Source: Patescibacteria group bacterium (GTDB lineage: Bacteria > Patescibacteriota > Minisyncoccia > GCA-002772825). From it: a DNA stretch of 34,730 bases. Numbering within the stretch: position 1 is the first letter of the stretch; every line of letters starts with the position of its first letter. Under the pieces are notes generated by a model. The model was not told the origin of the DNA. It made no database searches and was given only the letters and a program-made list of their open reading frames with translations. A program made the position numbers and the translations under genes. The DNA is taken from assembly GCA_024654625.1 (NCBI GenBank), contig JANLHB010000005.1, forward strand, positions 71,191 through 105,920, read 5' to 3'. Below are positions 25,178-32,223 of this stretch, one piece after another.

Positions 25178-27571
25178 CTAGGTCGACTTTCTCACCTCCC
25201 ACTCAGGCCTCTCGTCGAGAGCTTTCATCACTTTATCCATAATCTCGTTTATCTCAGTGTCCGACAGTGTCTTGTCATAAGACTGGAAAATAAAGCGAAA
25301 AGCAAAAGATTTCCTCTCCTCGTTCTCATAGATATCAAAAAGGTCCGTGTCAAAAAGAAGTTCGCCTGCCATATTTTCTATAACATCAAGCACTTCTTCA
25401 ACCTTTGTACGAAACGGAACAAAAATAGAAAGATCTCGAACGGCAGAAGGGTACCTAGAAACAGGAGAGTATTCCAACTCTTCACTCGAGATACTCTTCA
25501 ATATATCAAAATCAATTTCCCAGCCTAGAACTGGATCGCCTTGCGCAGAAAAATTACTTATGATACCTAAAATATTGCCATTATATTTTATCAGAGCTGT
25601 ATCTTCCCCGTCATCCCCAAAACGTACGCCTAAAATACCGAGTTTTTCAAAAAGAGTGCTTAAGACTCCCTTAATCTCATAAAAAACTTCGTGTTCTTTA
25701 TTTTTCTTTTTATCTTTATAGGCAATAGATCCGCCTATCATCTTCTTCTCACTAACACACCCGTTATTATCAATCCTAAATACTTCTCCAATCTCAAACA
25801 CTTTAACTTCGTCAAAATATTTAAGGTTCTCTTCAACGTTATTTAAAAATCCCTCCACTAAGCTTGACCTTAAATATTCTTTGCCCTTCGCTATTGGATT
25901 CTGAAGTTCGATATCGCCCCTTTTTGCAAATGAGTAATTATATACTTCGCTAAAACCGGCGCCGACAAAAATATCCTTTATCTTTCTTGATAAGTAATAG
26001 CCCTCGTTTCTAATAGCCAGAACCAAAGCGCTCTCCGGAAGAACGGACGGTATATTTTCATACCCATATATTCTGCCCACCTCCTCTACTAGATCCTCTT
26101 TTATCCTTACATCCAGTCGGCTAGAAGGGACGGTGACGAGCAGTAAATCATCTGCCTCAGTGATGAATCTTCTAAATCCGCGAAGGTTTTTAAACTCTTT
26201 TATTTTTTTTAAATCTTTTATTACTATTTTGCCAGTGAAACTCGATGTATATATAATTTTTCCATTACCCAAATATAAGCCGACATGATCAACTCCTTCT
26301 TTTATCTTCGTTCCTTTCATAAAATTTACCGATTCGTAATGTATTTTATTTATAAGAACTTTTGTATTTGAAAAAACCAAATCACCCGGCTTCAAATCTT
26401 TTTGTTCAATTGGCTTTCCATAAAAATACTGATCTATAGTCATACGCGGAACCTGCACACCCGAATGAGCGAATACATAACTCACAAAAGAAGAACAATC
26501 AAAAAACTCCGGCGCGTCATATGATATACTCGCGCCGTATTTATAAGGTTTGCCTTTTAAGCTTTGCGCAATTTTTAAAATGTTATCAATCGGTTTTATC
26601 TTCTTAACCTCGAAAGACAGACTTTTCAATATTTTGACGATATCTTTCTCTGAGACCTCAAGTCCCAACAACGAAGACACATCCTTAGGGTGAAGACCTA
26701 ACTTATATTGGCTGACCTTCCTGGGGTAAAAATCTTTTACAGCACTACTTTTACCGCCAACCTCTTTTAGAATCAGAGAAGTCGCCTTTTCTAAAGCCTG
26801 TCCCGCAAGATTAAGTGAAATTTCATTCTCAAATCTTACAGAAGAATCGTTTCTAATCCCGACTCGTCGAGAAGTCTTCCTTGTATTTATCGGTTCAAAA
26901 TTAGCCGCCTCTAAGATTATATTTTTCGTCTCACTACCCACCTCTGCCCTCTTACCGCCTTTTATTCCTGCCAAGGCAAGCGGACCATTCTCATCAGCAA
27001 TTATTAAAATATTTTCATCAAGTTCAATATCCTGATTATCAAGAGTCGTAATTTTTTCTCCATTTTTTGCCTTTCTTACTACAACGCTTCCACTTATCTT
27101 ATCAGCGTCAAAAGCATGCATAGGCTGACCAACGTCAAACATAACAAAATTTAAAATATCAACCACATTATTGATAGATTTCTGTCCTATTGCCTCAAGC
27201 CTATCTTTAAGCCATTTCGGTGATAACTTTACCCTTACGCCCTCAATCATCACGCCGGCATAACGTCTACACAAACTCAGTTCTTTGACATCAATATCAA
27301 AATCTATTTTTAATTTGTAGCTTTTTATTTTTAACTTCTCAGTTTTTAATTTTAGGCCAACGATAGCCGATATTTCTCTTGCTATTCCCAAATGACTTAG
27401 GGAGTCGTGCGCTCTATTCGGAGTAACATTTATATCAATAATATAATCGCCTTTTTTCTTCTCAACACTCTCCACTTCTAAAGAGTGCATTGTCAAAAGA
27501 TTAGCCAATTTTTCCGGCTTAGGAATGTCTTTACTAAAATAACTTTGTAGCCATTTATAACTTACTATCAT
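25178..27571 (-). CDS. pheT: Phenylalanyl-tRNA synthetase beta subunit with an inserted NlpC/P60-like domain
   Basis: The 797-residue frame starts MIVSYKWLQSYF and goes straight to INVTPNRAHDSLSHLGIARE, so the EMAP/tRNA-bind domain of long PheT is missing. B3/B4 (about 100-270) and the B5 start (LGLHPKDVSSLLGLEVSEKD ... SLSFEVKKIK to 326) are normal. Residues about 327-472 are foreign: KIAQSLKGKPYKYGAS, FFDCSSFVSYVF (Cys359), DLKPGDLVF and VDHVGLYLGNGKIIY (His429) form an NlpC/P60 domain. At the usual third catalytic position there is Tyr441. PheT resumes at LLLVTVPSSRLDVRIKEDLVEEVGRIYGYENIP and continues through the core to a FDX-ACB anticodon-binding end. It starts 1 nt after pheS. Confidence 0.95.
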   Translation of the reverse strand: MIVSYKWLQSYFSKDIPKPEKLANLLTMHSLEVESVEKKKGDYIIDINVTPNRAHDSLSHLGIAREISAIVGLKLKTEKLKIKSYKLKIDFDIDVKELSLCRRYAGVMIEGVRVKLSPKWLKDRLEAIGQKSINNVVDILNFVMFDVGQPMHAFDADKISGSVVVRKAKNGEKITTLDNQDIELDENILIIADENGPLALAGIKGGKRAEVGSETKNIILEAANFEPINTRKTSRRVGIRNDSSVRFENEISLNLAGQALEKATSLILKEVGGKSSAVKDFYPRKVSQYKLGLHPKDVSSLLGLEVSEKDIVKILKSLSFEVKKIKPIDNILKIAQSLKGKPYKYGASISYDAPEFFDCSSFVSYVFAHSGVQVPRMTIDQYFYGKPIEQKDLKPGDLVFSNTKVLINKIHYESVNFMKGTKIKEGVDHVGLYLGNGKIIYTSSFTGKIVIKDLKKIKEFKNLRGFRRFITEADDLLLVTVPSSRLDVRIKEDLVEEVGRIYGYENIPSVLPESALVLAIRNEGYYLSRKIKDIFVGAGFSEVYNYSFAKRGDIELQNPIAKGKEYLRSSLVEGFLNNVEENLKYFDEVKVFEIGEVFRIDNNGCVSEKKMIGGSIAYKDKKKNKEHEVFYEIKGVLSTLFEKLGILGVRFGDDGEDTALIKYNGNILGIISNFSAQGDPVLGWEIDFDILKSISSEELEYSPVSRYPSAVRDLSIFVPFRTKVEEVLDVIENMAGELLFDTDLFDIYENEERKSFAFRFIFQSYDKTLSDTEINEIMDKVMKALDERPEWEVRKST
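26155..26593 (-). other. Segment of pheT encoding the NlpC/P60-like insert
   Basis: Approximate bounds of residues 327-472 of the pheT product. The insert is in frame and of ordinary base composition for this window. NlpC/P60 enzymes normally cut peptidoglycan peptides outside the cell; here the domain is inside a cytoplasmic tRNA synthetase. Confidence 0.85.
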
Positions 27572-27572
27572 A

Positions 27573-28370
27573 TTAAAATTGCTTGATAAATCTTAAATCC
27601 CCTGAATAAAAAAGCCGTACATCATCAATTTTGTATTTAAGCATAGCGAGCCTATCAACCCCCATACCAAAAGCGAACCCTCTGTATTCCCTTGGGTCTA
27701 ACCCGACACTCTCTAAGACTCTCGGGTGCACCATACCAGCACCGCCAACTTCAAGCCATTTCCCATTTCGACCTCTCCTTATATCTATCTCAACACCAGG
27801 TTCAACAAAAGGAAAGTAGCTAGGCCTTAAACGCACTTCAATATCTTTACTATTATAAAATCTCTGAAAAAATACTTCTATGATCGCTTTTAAATTAGCA
27901 AGATTAATATTCTTATCCACCATCAATCCTTCAAACTGATAAAACTGCGATTCATGCGTCATATCAGTCGCTTCATATCTAAATACTCGCCCGGGAGCAA
28001 TAATCCTTATTGGATGTCCGCCAATGGGCAGATTCTTCATATAACGAATCTGTACCGATGAAGTATGGGTACGAAGTAGAAGCTTCTCTCCTTTTTTTGA
28101 TTTCTCCCCAGCAAGACATAGTTTGTTTTCCCTGTCTTTAATCCAAAAAGTGTCTTGCATGTCTCTCGCAGGATGATCTTTAGGAACATTTAATGCGTCA
28201 AAATTATGCCACTCATCTTCAATTTGAGGACCTTCAGCAATCTCAAAACCCATACCCGAAAAGATGTCTGAAATCTTATCGGTAATTTGAGTTAGTGGGT
28301 GAAGATGTCCGCGAGGCGCTTTTTTACCAGGAGCGGAAACATCTATCCAGTTTTTATCATTATTAATCAT
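27573..28370 (-). CDS. pheS: Phenylalanyl-tRNA synthetase alpha subunit, short form
   Basis: The 265-residue class II core carries GHLHPLTQI, FSGMGFEIAEGPQIEDEWHNFDALN, LLLRTHTSSVQIRYM, RIIAPGRVFRYEATDMTHESQFYQFEGL, EVGGAGMVHPRVL and a C-terminal GFAFGMGVDRLAMLKYKIDDVRLF. It binds Phe and ATP in the alpha2beta2 enzyme. Bacterial PheS is usually about 330-350 residues; the N-terminal coiled coil that contacts tRNA is absent. The pheT start lies 1 nt beyond the stop. The upstream promoter (TATAAT, 14 nt before the ATG) is part of a repeated terminator-promoter module. Confidence 0.97.
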   Translation of the reverse strand: MINNDKNWIDVSAPGKKAPRGHLHPLTQITDKISDIFSGMGFEIAEGPQIEDEWHNFDALNVPKDHPARDMQDTFWIKDRENKLCLAGEKSKKGEKLLLRTHTSSVQIRYMKNLPIGGHPIRIIAPGRVFRYEATDMTHESQFYQFEGLMVDKNINLANLKAIIEVFFQRFYNSKDIEVRLRPSYFPFVEPGVEIDIRRGRNGKWLEVGGAGMVHPRVLESVGLDPREYRGFAFGMGVDRLAMLKYKIDDVRLFYSGDLRFIKQF

Positions 28371-28382
28371 AAAGATATTTAT

Positions 28383-28445
28383 CTATTATATATTATTTTT
28401 GGGAAAAAAGAAAAAACTGCTATCCAAGGGGGCCCCTTGGATAGC
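28383..28445 (-). repeat. Terminator-promoter module, copy 1 (before pheS)
   Basis: On the minus strand: a 13-bp palindrome (28419-28445), a run agttttttcttttttc, then TATAAT (plus attata at 28385-28390) serving pheS. Bases 28383-28429 match 29774-29820 at 41 of 47 positions; three of the six changes lie in the stem and are matched by compensating changes in the other arm. Confidence 0.85.
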
Positions 28446-28540
28446 TAAACGGATCATTCCTTCATCTGGAGGAGTGAGCCGTTTAAGTATATGATTGTGC
28501 GACATTGAATGTTGCACAAGGGTTTGATCATTTACAATCT
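28446..28540. repeat. Palindromic module B, degenerate copy
   Basis: A taaacgg/ccgttta stem (28446-28452, 28479-28485) is followed by tatgattgtgcgacatt and its near complement aatgttgcacaa. The same TGAGCCGTTTA...GTGC-ACATT arrangement recurs at 29267-29323. Confidence 0.65.
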
Positions 28541-28549
28541 AAGTATTTT

Positions 28550-28558
28550 TGTTATAAT
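28550..28558 (+). promoter_or_regulatory. Extended -10 of the toxin-like gene, leaderless type
   Basis: TGTTATAAT (hexamer 28553-28558) ends 6 nt before the GTG start at 28565. No Shine-Dalgarno. Confidence 0.65.
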
Positions 28559-28564
28559 CCTTAG

Positions 28565-29038
28565 GTGGAAGTTGATAAGAATCTGGAAAAAGTAAAAAAA
28601 GAAGCAGAAAAAGTATTTAAGGACATTAAAGAGGTTTATTGTCCTTATTTTAGTGAAAAAGTGGCTTTTAATTCTAGAGGGGTAAAGCATATAAAATTTA
28701 AAGCAGATAGATTGGCACGCGAAAGAAAAGATCAATTTATGAGATTAAAGAATGTACATTTAGCTCCAATTATTTTATTAAAAAGTTCAACACTCCAAGA
28801 AATTCAAAGAAGGAATATTTTTGTTGAGGTAAAGACAAACACTAGAAAAGAAAAGATTTTAAAAAATGCGACTTATTACGGGTTTATATCTATAATAGAA
28901 GATGGGTCTTTTAAAAAAAGAGTTAAGGTTATAGTTAGACAAATAGATGGCGGTAATAAGCACTTTTGGAGCATCATTCCTTTTTGGAATAATAACAAAG
29001 GGCTTAAGTTATATTCTGGGAATTTAGAAGAAGATTAG
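28565..29038 (+). CDS. Unknown protein, possibly a BECR-type nuclease
   Basis: The 157-residue protein starts at GTG 28565, fixed by a -10 just upstream. A charged helix leads to VYCPYFSEKVAFNSRGVKHIKFKADR, a helical segment with KERKDQF-like basic residues, and a C-terminal sheet KVKVIVRQIDGGNKHFWSIIPFW. The layout (helix, then strands with a late His/Trp-Ser strand) recalls RelE/barnase-EndoU-colicin type toxins common in these genomes, but I cannot name a family with certainty. It is alone on plus between pheS and two small membrane genes, has its own promoter and a perfect terminator, and is surrounded by palindromes. No antitoxin-like partner is adjacent. Confidence 0.6.
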   Translation: MEVDKNLEKVKKEAEKVFKDIKEVYCPYFSEKVAFNSRGVKHIKFKADRLARERKDQFMRLKNVHLAPIILLKSSTLQEIQRRNIFVEVKTNTRKEKILKNATYYGFISIIEDGSFKKRVKVIVRQIDGGNKHFWSIIPFWNNNKGLKLYSGNLEED

Positions 29039-29044
29039 TCTAAT

Positions 29045-29080
29045 ACTAAAAAACACCAGCTAACGCTGGTGTTTTTTAGT
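29045..29080 (+). terminator. Terminator of the toxin-like gene
   Basis: A perfect 16-bp stem (29045-29060, 29065-29080) with loop taac; the right arm contains a TTTTTT run. The A-rich left arm makes it usable from the other strand too. Confidence 0.9.
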
Positions 29081-29136
29081 GTGTTTGGTTACAGTTTAAC
29101 CATTGACCGTGACGGGGTAAAAACCCCCCAAACACA
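29080..29136. other. Possible multi-stem structured element
   Basis: An outer stem tgtgtttgg/ccaaacaca (29080-29088, 29128-29136) encloses two small hairpins, ggtt/aacc (29087-29101, sharing its first two bases with the outer stem) and ggggt/acccc near 29114-29127. No known riboswitch is recognised. The remaining bases to 29265 are AT-rich with only a 7-bp hairpin (tatggct/agccata), and I see no gene in 29081-29385. Confidence 0.35.
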
Positions 29137-29266
29137 TATTTACTATATATTCTTTTTTATAAAGAATCAATGATCTTAAATAATTTTGCATTTTTATGGC
29201 TCTAATAAGCCATATTTTTGTCCACAGTTTTATTTAAACCTATTTAAGCGCCTCAATACCTTTTGA

Positions 29267-29323
29267 AATCGGCGGATGAGCCGTTTAGGTGTATGATTGT
29301 GCAACATTCAATGTTGCACAATC
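29267..29323. repeat. Palindromic module B, full copy
   Basis: gatgagccgttta followed by atgattgtgcaacatt and its exact complement aatgttgcacaatcat around a single central base. Related to 28474-28531. Confidence 0.8.
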
Positions 29324-29335
29324 ATCGGCTAAACC

Positions 29336-29378
29336 ATTTAAGAATTGTGCACCACCGAGTGGTGCACAATTCTTAAAT
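29336..29378. repeat. Palindromic module C, copy 1
   Basis: A perfect 20-bp stem (29336-29355, 29359-29378) with loop cga, preceded by ctaaacc. It lies just after the stop of the 78-residue membrane gene. The core gtgcaccaccgagtggtgca recurs at 29847-29879. Confidence 0.9.
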
Positions 29379-29385
29379 CAATATA

Positions 29386-29622
29386 TTACAAACCAAGCGC
29401 TTTACTCAAAAGCCAAAAGGCAACGCCCGCCGCTCCCCAAAGAGGGATAGAAAGTATACTTGTATACCCTCCAACAGATAACCGGTTGTATGTCCAAAGT
29501 CTCTTATTTAAAGTCTTATGATATAGAAGCCCCACAATATACTCTAAAATAAAACCCACAATCGAACTTATAATAAATAAATATAGTATTTTAATATTTA
29601 TAAAATATACATACATAAACAC
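29386..29622 (-). CDS. Small membrane protein, CmpB-like
   Basis: The 78-residue protein has a first helix (YLFIISSIVGFILEYIVGLLYH), a loop with TLNKRLWTYNRLSVGGYTS and a second helix (IPLWGAAGVAFWLLS). The E-Y-x-x-G-x-x-Y...LWTY...WG pattern recalls the putative permease-like CmpB family, usually longer and of unknown function. The start is GTG 29622, overlapping the TAG of the upstream 47-residue gene (TAGTG); ATG at 29616 is the alternative. Both genes probably form a tiny operon. A strong palindrome follows the stop. Confidence 0.6.
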   Translation of the reverse strand: MFMYVYFINIKILYLFIISSIVGFILEYIVGLLYHKTLNKRLWTYNRLSVGGYTSILSIPLWGAAGVAFWLLSKALGL

Positions 29623-29765
29623 TACCAGTAATGGGGTGTAATTATCGCTAAATATTCATTCCATTTAAATTGTTTAGTTTTTCTTCCGTAAAAATAAGCA
29701 AACAAAAAGCCACAAACGATAATGACTATTGAAAGATTACCTAAATTTACAAATTCACTTCCCAT
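29622..29765 (-). CDS. 47-residue single-pass membrane protein
   Basis: A short minus-strand frame from ATG 29765: MGSEFVNLGNLSIVIIVCGF, LFAYFYGRKTKQFKWNEYLA, then IITPHYW and TAG. One membrane helix (LSIVIIVCGFLFAYFY) is followed by a basic segment, so the C-terminus is likely cytoplasmic. An AGGGGGA Shine-Dalgarno-like run precedes the ATG, and a TATAAT -10 from the repeated terminator-promoter module ends 10 nt upstream. It overlaps the next gene's GTG start. I recognise no family; the promoter, ribosome site and coupling are the reasons to call it real. Confidence 0.55.
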   Translation of the reverse strand: MGSEFVNLGNLSIVIIVCGFLFAYFYGRKTKQFKWNEYLAIITPHYW

Positions 29766-29773
29766 ACGTCCCC

Positions 29774-29836
29774 CTATTATATATTATTTCCGAGAAAAAA
29801 GAAAAAACTACCGTCCAAGGTGAGACCTTGGACGGT
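29774..29836 (-). repeat. Terminator-promoter module, copy 2
   Basis: On the minus strand: a 12-bp stem (29810-29821, 29825-29836, loop gag on plus), a run agttttttcttttttc, then TATAAT (plus 29776-29781) serving the 47-residue gene. 41 of 47 bases match copy 1 at 28383-28429, with compensatory stem changes. Confidence 0.85.
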
Positions 29837-29846
29837 TAAACCATTT

Positions 29847-29879
29847 AAAATTGTGCACCACCGAGTGGTGCACAATTTT
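29847..29879. repeat. Palindromic module C, copy 2
   Basis: A 15-bp stem (29847-29861, 29865-29879), loop cga, preceded by ttaaaccattt as in copy 1. Confidence 0.9.
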
Positions 29880-29964
29880 CATGCTAACTTGATTGATTTA
29901 GCTTATCAATTTTCTTCATATTCTTCGGCGTCACCACAAAAGCGTCGCTCGATTTGCTCGATCC

Positions 29965-29985
29965 CTAGAAACCCTCGGTTTCTAG
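29965..29985. repeat. Short palindrome after the glycosyltransferase gene
   Basis: ctagaaacc/ggtttctag with loop ctc, 9-bp perfect arms. The stretch 29880-30013 holds no gene that I can support. Confidence 0.6.
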
Positions 29986-30013
29986 CGTCTTACTGTTTTC
30001 CTACACGGGGAAA

Positions 30014-31609
30014 CTAGTCCGCCGACTGGCGGATTCCCGCTTGTCCCGTTTTGGCGGTGAAACCCCCTTCCCGCTTCTGGGTGCCGCCTTTCGGCGTGAC
30101 CCAGAAGCCCATGTACCTGCCAAACATTAGGCGGGTCTGCGCATCAAGCGCAGGAATAGAACCGAATATATTTATAGTAAGAGGGACGAGTATCCACTGA
30201 ATTGCCATAAAGAAGTAAATAAACTTGGAGCGATGTTTAGGTCTAGGCGGCAAGAAACTCATAGAAACAATAACTGACAGGATTAAGCCGACCATTGCAA
30301 GCGCCATCAGGTCTCTTGTGATTATAGGCAGATTATAAGATAGAAGCGTTTTGTTAAATGCCTGGCCGCCTAAAGCAAGAGGAGTCCAGCCAAGTAAAAA
30401 TATTATAAGCGGATTAGTGGCTAAAGACCAAAAACCTTCTAATTGCACAAAAGAAATATAAATCTTTTTTTTAAGGGGAATTTTTTTATTTTTAAAAAAT
30501 ACAAAAAGTATATACGGAATATTCTCTACGCCCCATGCCCATCGCCTCTGTTGCTTATAGGTATTCTTAGCTGTCTCAAGAAATGATATGGCGAGATTGG
30601 CGTCCATTGATACGGGATAAGACAAAGGCACCACTTTGTAGTCTCCATTATAATGGGAAAAAGCATTCCAAAAAATACGCGAATCCTCAGATACCATATT
30701 TTTCTGCCAATAGCCTATATCATAAAGCGCTTTAAAATTTAAAGAGTGAGACGAAAACGTGGCGAGCCTCTCCGGTCTCTCCTGCTGTATCATCTGCCAA
30801 AAAGTACCGCTTGTGGCAACGACCCTGGAGAAAGCTGGGGCTTCCCAAATATTATTGTTATACACAGGCACAGGTTGAAACGAAGAACGATAAGGATTCT
30901 CAGCTGTAAGAAAATTCCAAGTCAAACAGAGAAAATATTGAGGATAAACACGCGTATCTATATCAAAAGCAGAAATCAATACATCTTCATATTTTATATC
31001 ATTCTTATCAAGCACTCTAACTCTCGCCTCTTCGGCGGCAAAACTGATATTTGAACCCTTGCCCGCCATCTCGCCGGGGAGATTATCCGGGTGGCTGGTA
31101 ATTATAAACTCTCCAAAAAATGAGCTATATTTTTTGAAGATTTCTTCTGCTGTATTTTTAGCGCTATCTCCGGCGCGCGCCTCGCGCGCCAATACGATAA
31201 TCATCTTCTCTTTGTCCCACTTACTCTCAATCAACGATTCCACTGTTCTTGAAATAATATCAAAATCTTCTTTATAAAAAGGAAGAATAACTAATTGCCA
31301 AATTTTATCATACTTTATATTCTCCATTCTCTTTTCCCAGTCAAGCGCCATATTGTGCTTCATCCTCTTCCAACTAGACCTGAGATGGAAAGAAAGGTAA
31401 GCCGTTTTTACAAGCCAGTAAATATCAAAAGTTATTATGAAAAAAGCCGCCCAGATAGGCACCACCCAAGACAAAAAAATAAGAGTAAGGATACTTCCCC
31501 AAGATAAAGTTCCCGGCAAAATTTCAAGCGCTCTATAAAATAACCGGTCTCTGCCGGCAAGGTCGCTGGCTCTTCCCGTATGACTGTAAGTATAATGTCT
31601 TAGACTCAT
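30014..31609 (-). CDS. Membrane-bound family 2-type glycosyltransferase
   Basis: The 531-residue protein has two N-terminal membrane helices (about 36-75), a GT-A catalytic domain with VILPFYKED, a DxD-like SAFDIDTRV, MVSEDSRIFW and QQRRWAWG (the QxxRW motif of processive enzymes), and three or four C-terminal membrane helices. It should transfer sugar from a nucleotide sugar to a membrane or surface acceptor; the product is unknown. The last ~35 residues (GFWVTPKGGTQKREGGFTAK...) are encoded by GC-rich palindromes and look like an acquired tail. A TATATT -10 lies 8 nt before the ATG. Divergent from the DUF4446 gene. Confidence 0.85.
   Translation of the reverse strand: MSLRHYTYSHTGRASDLAGRDRLFYRALEILPGTLSWGSILTLIFLSWVVPIWAAFFIITFDIYWLVKTAYLSFHLRSSWKRMKHNMALDWEKRMENIKYDKIWQLVILPFYKEDFDIISRTVESLIESKWDKEKMIIVLAREARAGDSAKNTAEEIFKKYSSFFGEFIITSHPDNLPGEMAGKGSNISFAAEEARVRVLDKNDIKYEDVLISAFDIDTRVYPQYFLCLTWNFLTAENPYRSSFQPVPVYNNNIWEAPAFSRVVATSGTFWQMIQQERPERLATFSSHSLNFKALYDIGYWQKNMVSEDSRIFWNAFSHYNGDYKVVPLSYPVSMDANLAISFLETAKNTYKQQRRWAWGVENIPYILFVFFKNKKIPLKKKIYISFVQLEGFWSLATNPLIIFLLGWTPLALGGQAFNKTLLSYNLPIITRDLMALAMVGLILSVIVSMSFLPPRPKHRSKFIYFFMAIQWILVPLTINIFGSIPALDAQTRLMFGRYMGFWVTPKGGTQKREGGFTAKTGQAGIRQSAD
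30024..30108. repeat. GC-rich palindromes inside the glycosyltransferase 3' end
   Basis: Main stem gcttctgggt/acccagaagc (30073-30082, 30099-30108) with an inner cgcc/ggcg hairpin. A smaller tccgcc/ggcgga stem lies near 30018-30032. They encode the C-terminal tail in frame. Confidence 0.75.
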
Positions 31610-31661
31610 ATATCTAAAATATAACTTTTCTGATTGTTTTGCAAAATATCAAGAAATATTC

Positions 31662-31667
31662 TATACT
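31662..31667 (+). promoter_or_regulatory. -10 of the DUF4446 gene, leaderless type
   Basis: TATACT, 8 nt before ATG 31676, with TTGCAA (31639-31644) as a -35 at 17-bp spacing. It decides the start: the frame is open further upstream, but that part precedes the promoter. Confidence 0.6.
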
Positions 31668-31675
31668 TTATAGCA

Positions 31676-32131
31676 ATGTTATCAACCGCGAATATAATTA
31701 TTTATATTTTGGGAGTTTTCTCAATAATCCTATTTATATGGGTAATTATGCTTGAGCTCCGCTTAAAAAAGCTGTTTAAAGGAGGAAAGCCTGAGGGGCT
31801 GGAAGGACTATTAATGAATATTAATGCCGACTTTAAAGCGCTTCATATATCCAACAAGCAAATGGAAGAGTATTTAAGAAGCGTTGAAAGCAGACTTAAA
31901 AATACAATCAAGAGCGTGAGAATGCTGCGTTTCAATCCATTTAACAACTCCGGTTCAAATCAGAGCTTCACGATGGCTCTCTTAAACGAAGAAGGAGATG
32001 GAGCTGTTATAACAGGCCTTCACTCAAGAGAAAAAATCAATGTCTACGCAAAACCTATCGCCAACTTTCAATCTGAACATAAACTTACAGCTGAAGAGGA
32101 AGCTGTAATAAAGAAAGAACCCAATAATTAG
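31676..32131 (+). CDS. DUF4446 membrane-anchored protein
   Basis: From ATG 31676 the product is 151 residues. An N-terminal membrane helix (NIIIYILGVFSIILFIWVIM) is followed by a helical region and the DUF4446 core: RMLRFNPFNNSGSNQSFTMALLNEEGDGAVITGLHSR, VYAKPI and LTAEEEAVIKK. The family is found in Firmicutes and candidate phyla; function unknown. The soluble part should be cytoplasmic given the following basic residues (ELRLKKLFKGGK). It is divergent from the glycosyltransferase gene and separated from infB by 92 nt. Confidence 0.85.
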   Translation: MLSTANIIIYILGVFSIILFIWVIMLELRLKKLFKGGKPEGLEGLLMNINADFKALHISNKQMEEYLRSVESRLKNTIKSVRMLRFNPFNNSGSNQSFTMALLNEEGDGAVITGLHSREKINVYAKPIANFQSEHKLTAEEEAVIKKEPNN

Positions 32132-32223
32132 ATTTCCGGATTTTTATAAAACGTTAAATATTAAATTGGTCGTCTAATCATAGACTAAGCTTAACACCGC
32201 AAGCTTACTTATTAAATACTATT

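Noticed and set aside
25046-25528. 160-codon plus-strand ORF across the inverted repeat and the end of pheT
   Set aside because: It lies mostly antisense to conserved PheT sequence and shows no family features.
32160-32215. Regulatory hairpin before infB
   Set aside because: Only a 5-bp gtcta/tagac stem and short aagctt repeats, too weak to claim.
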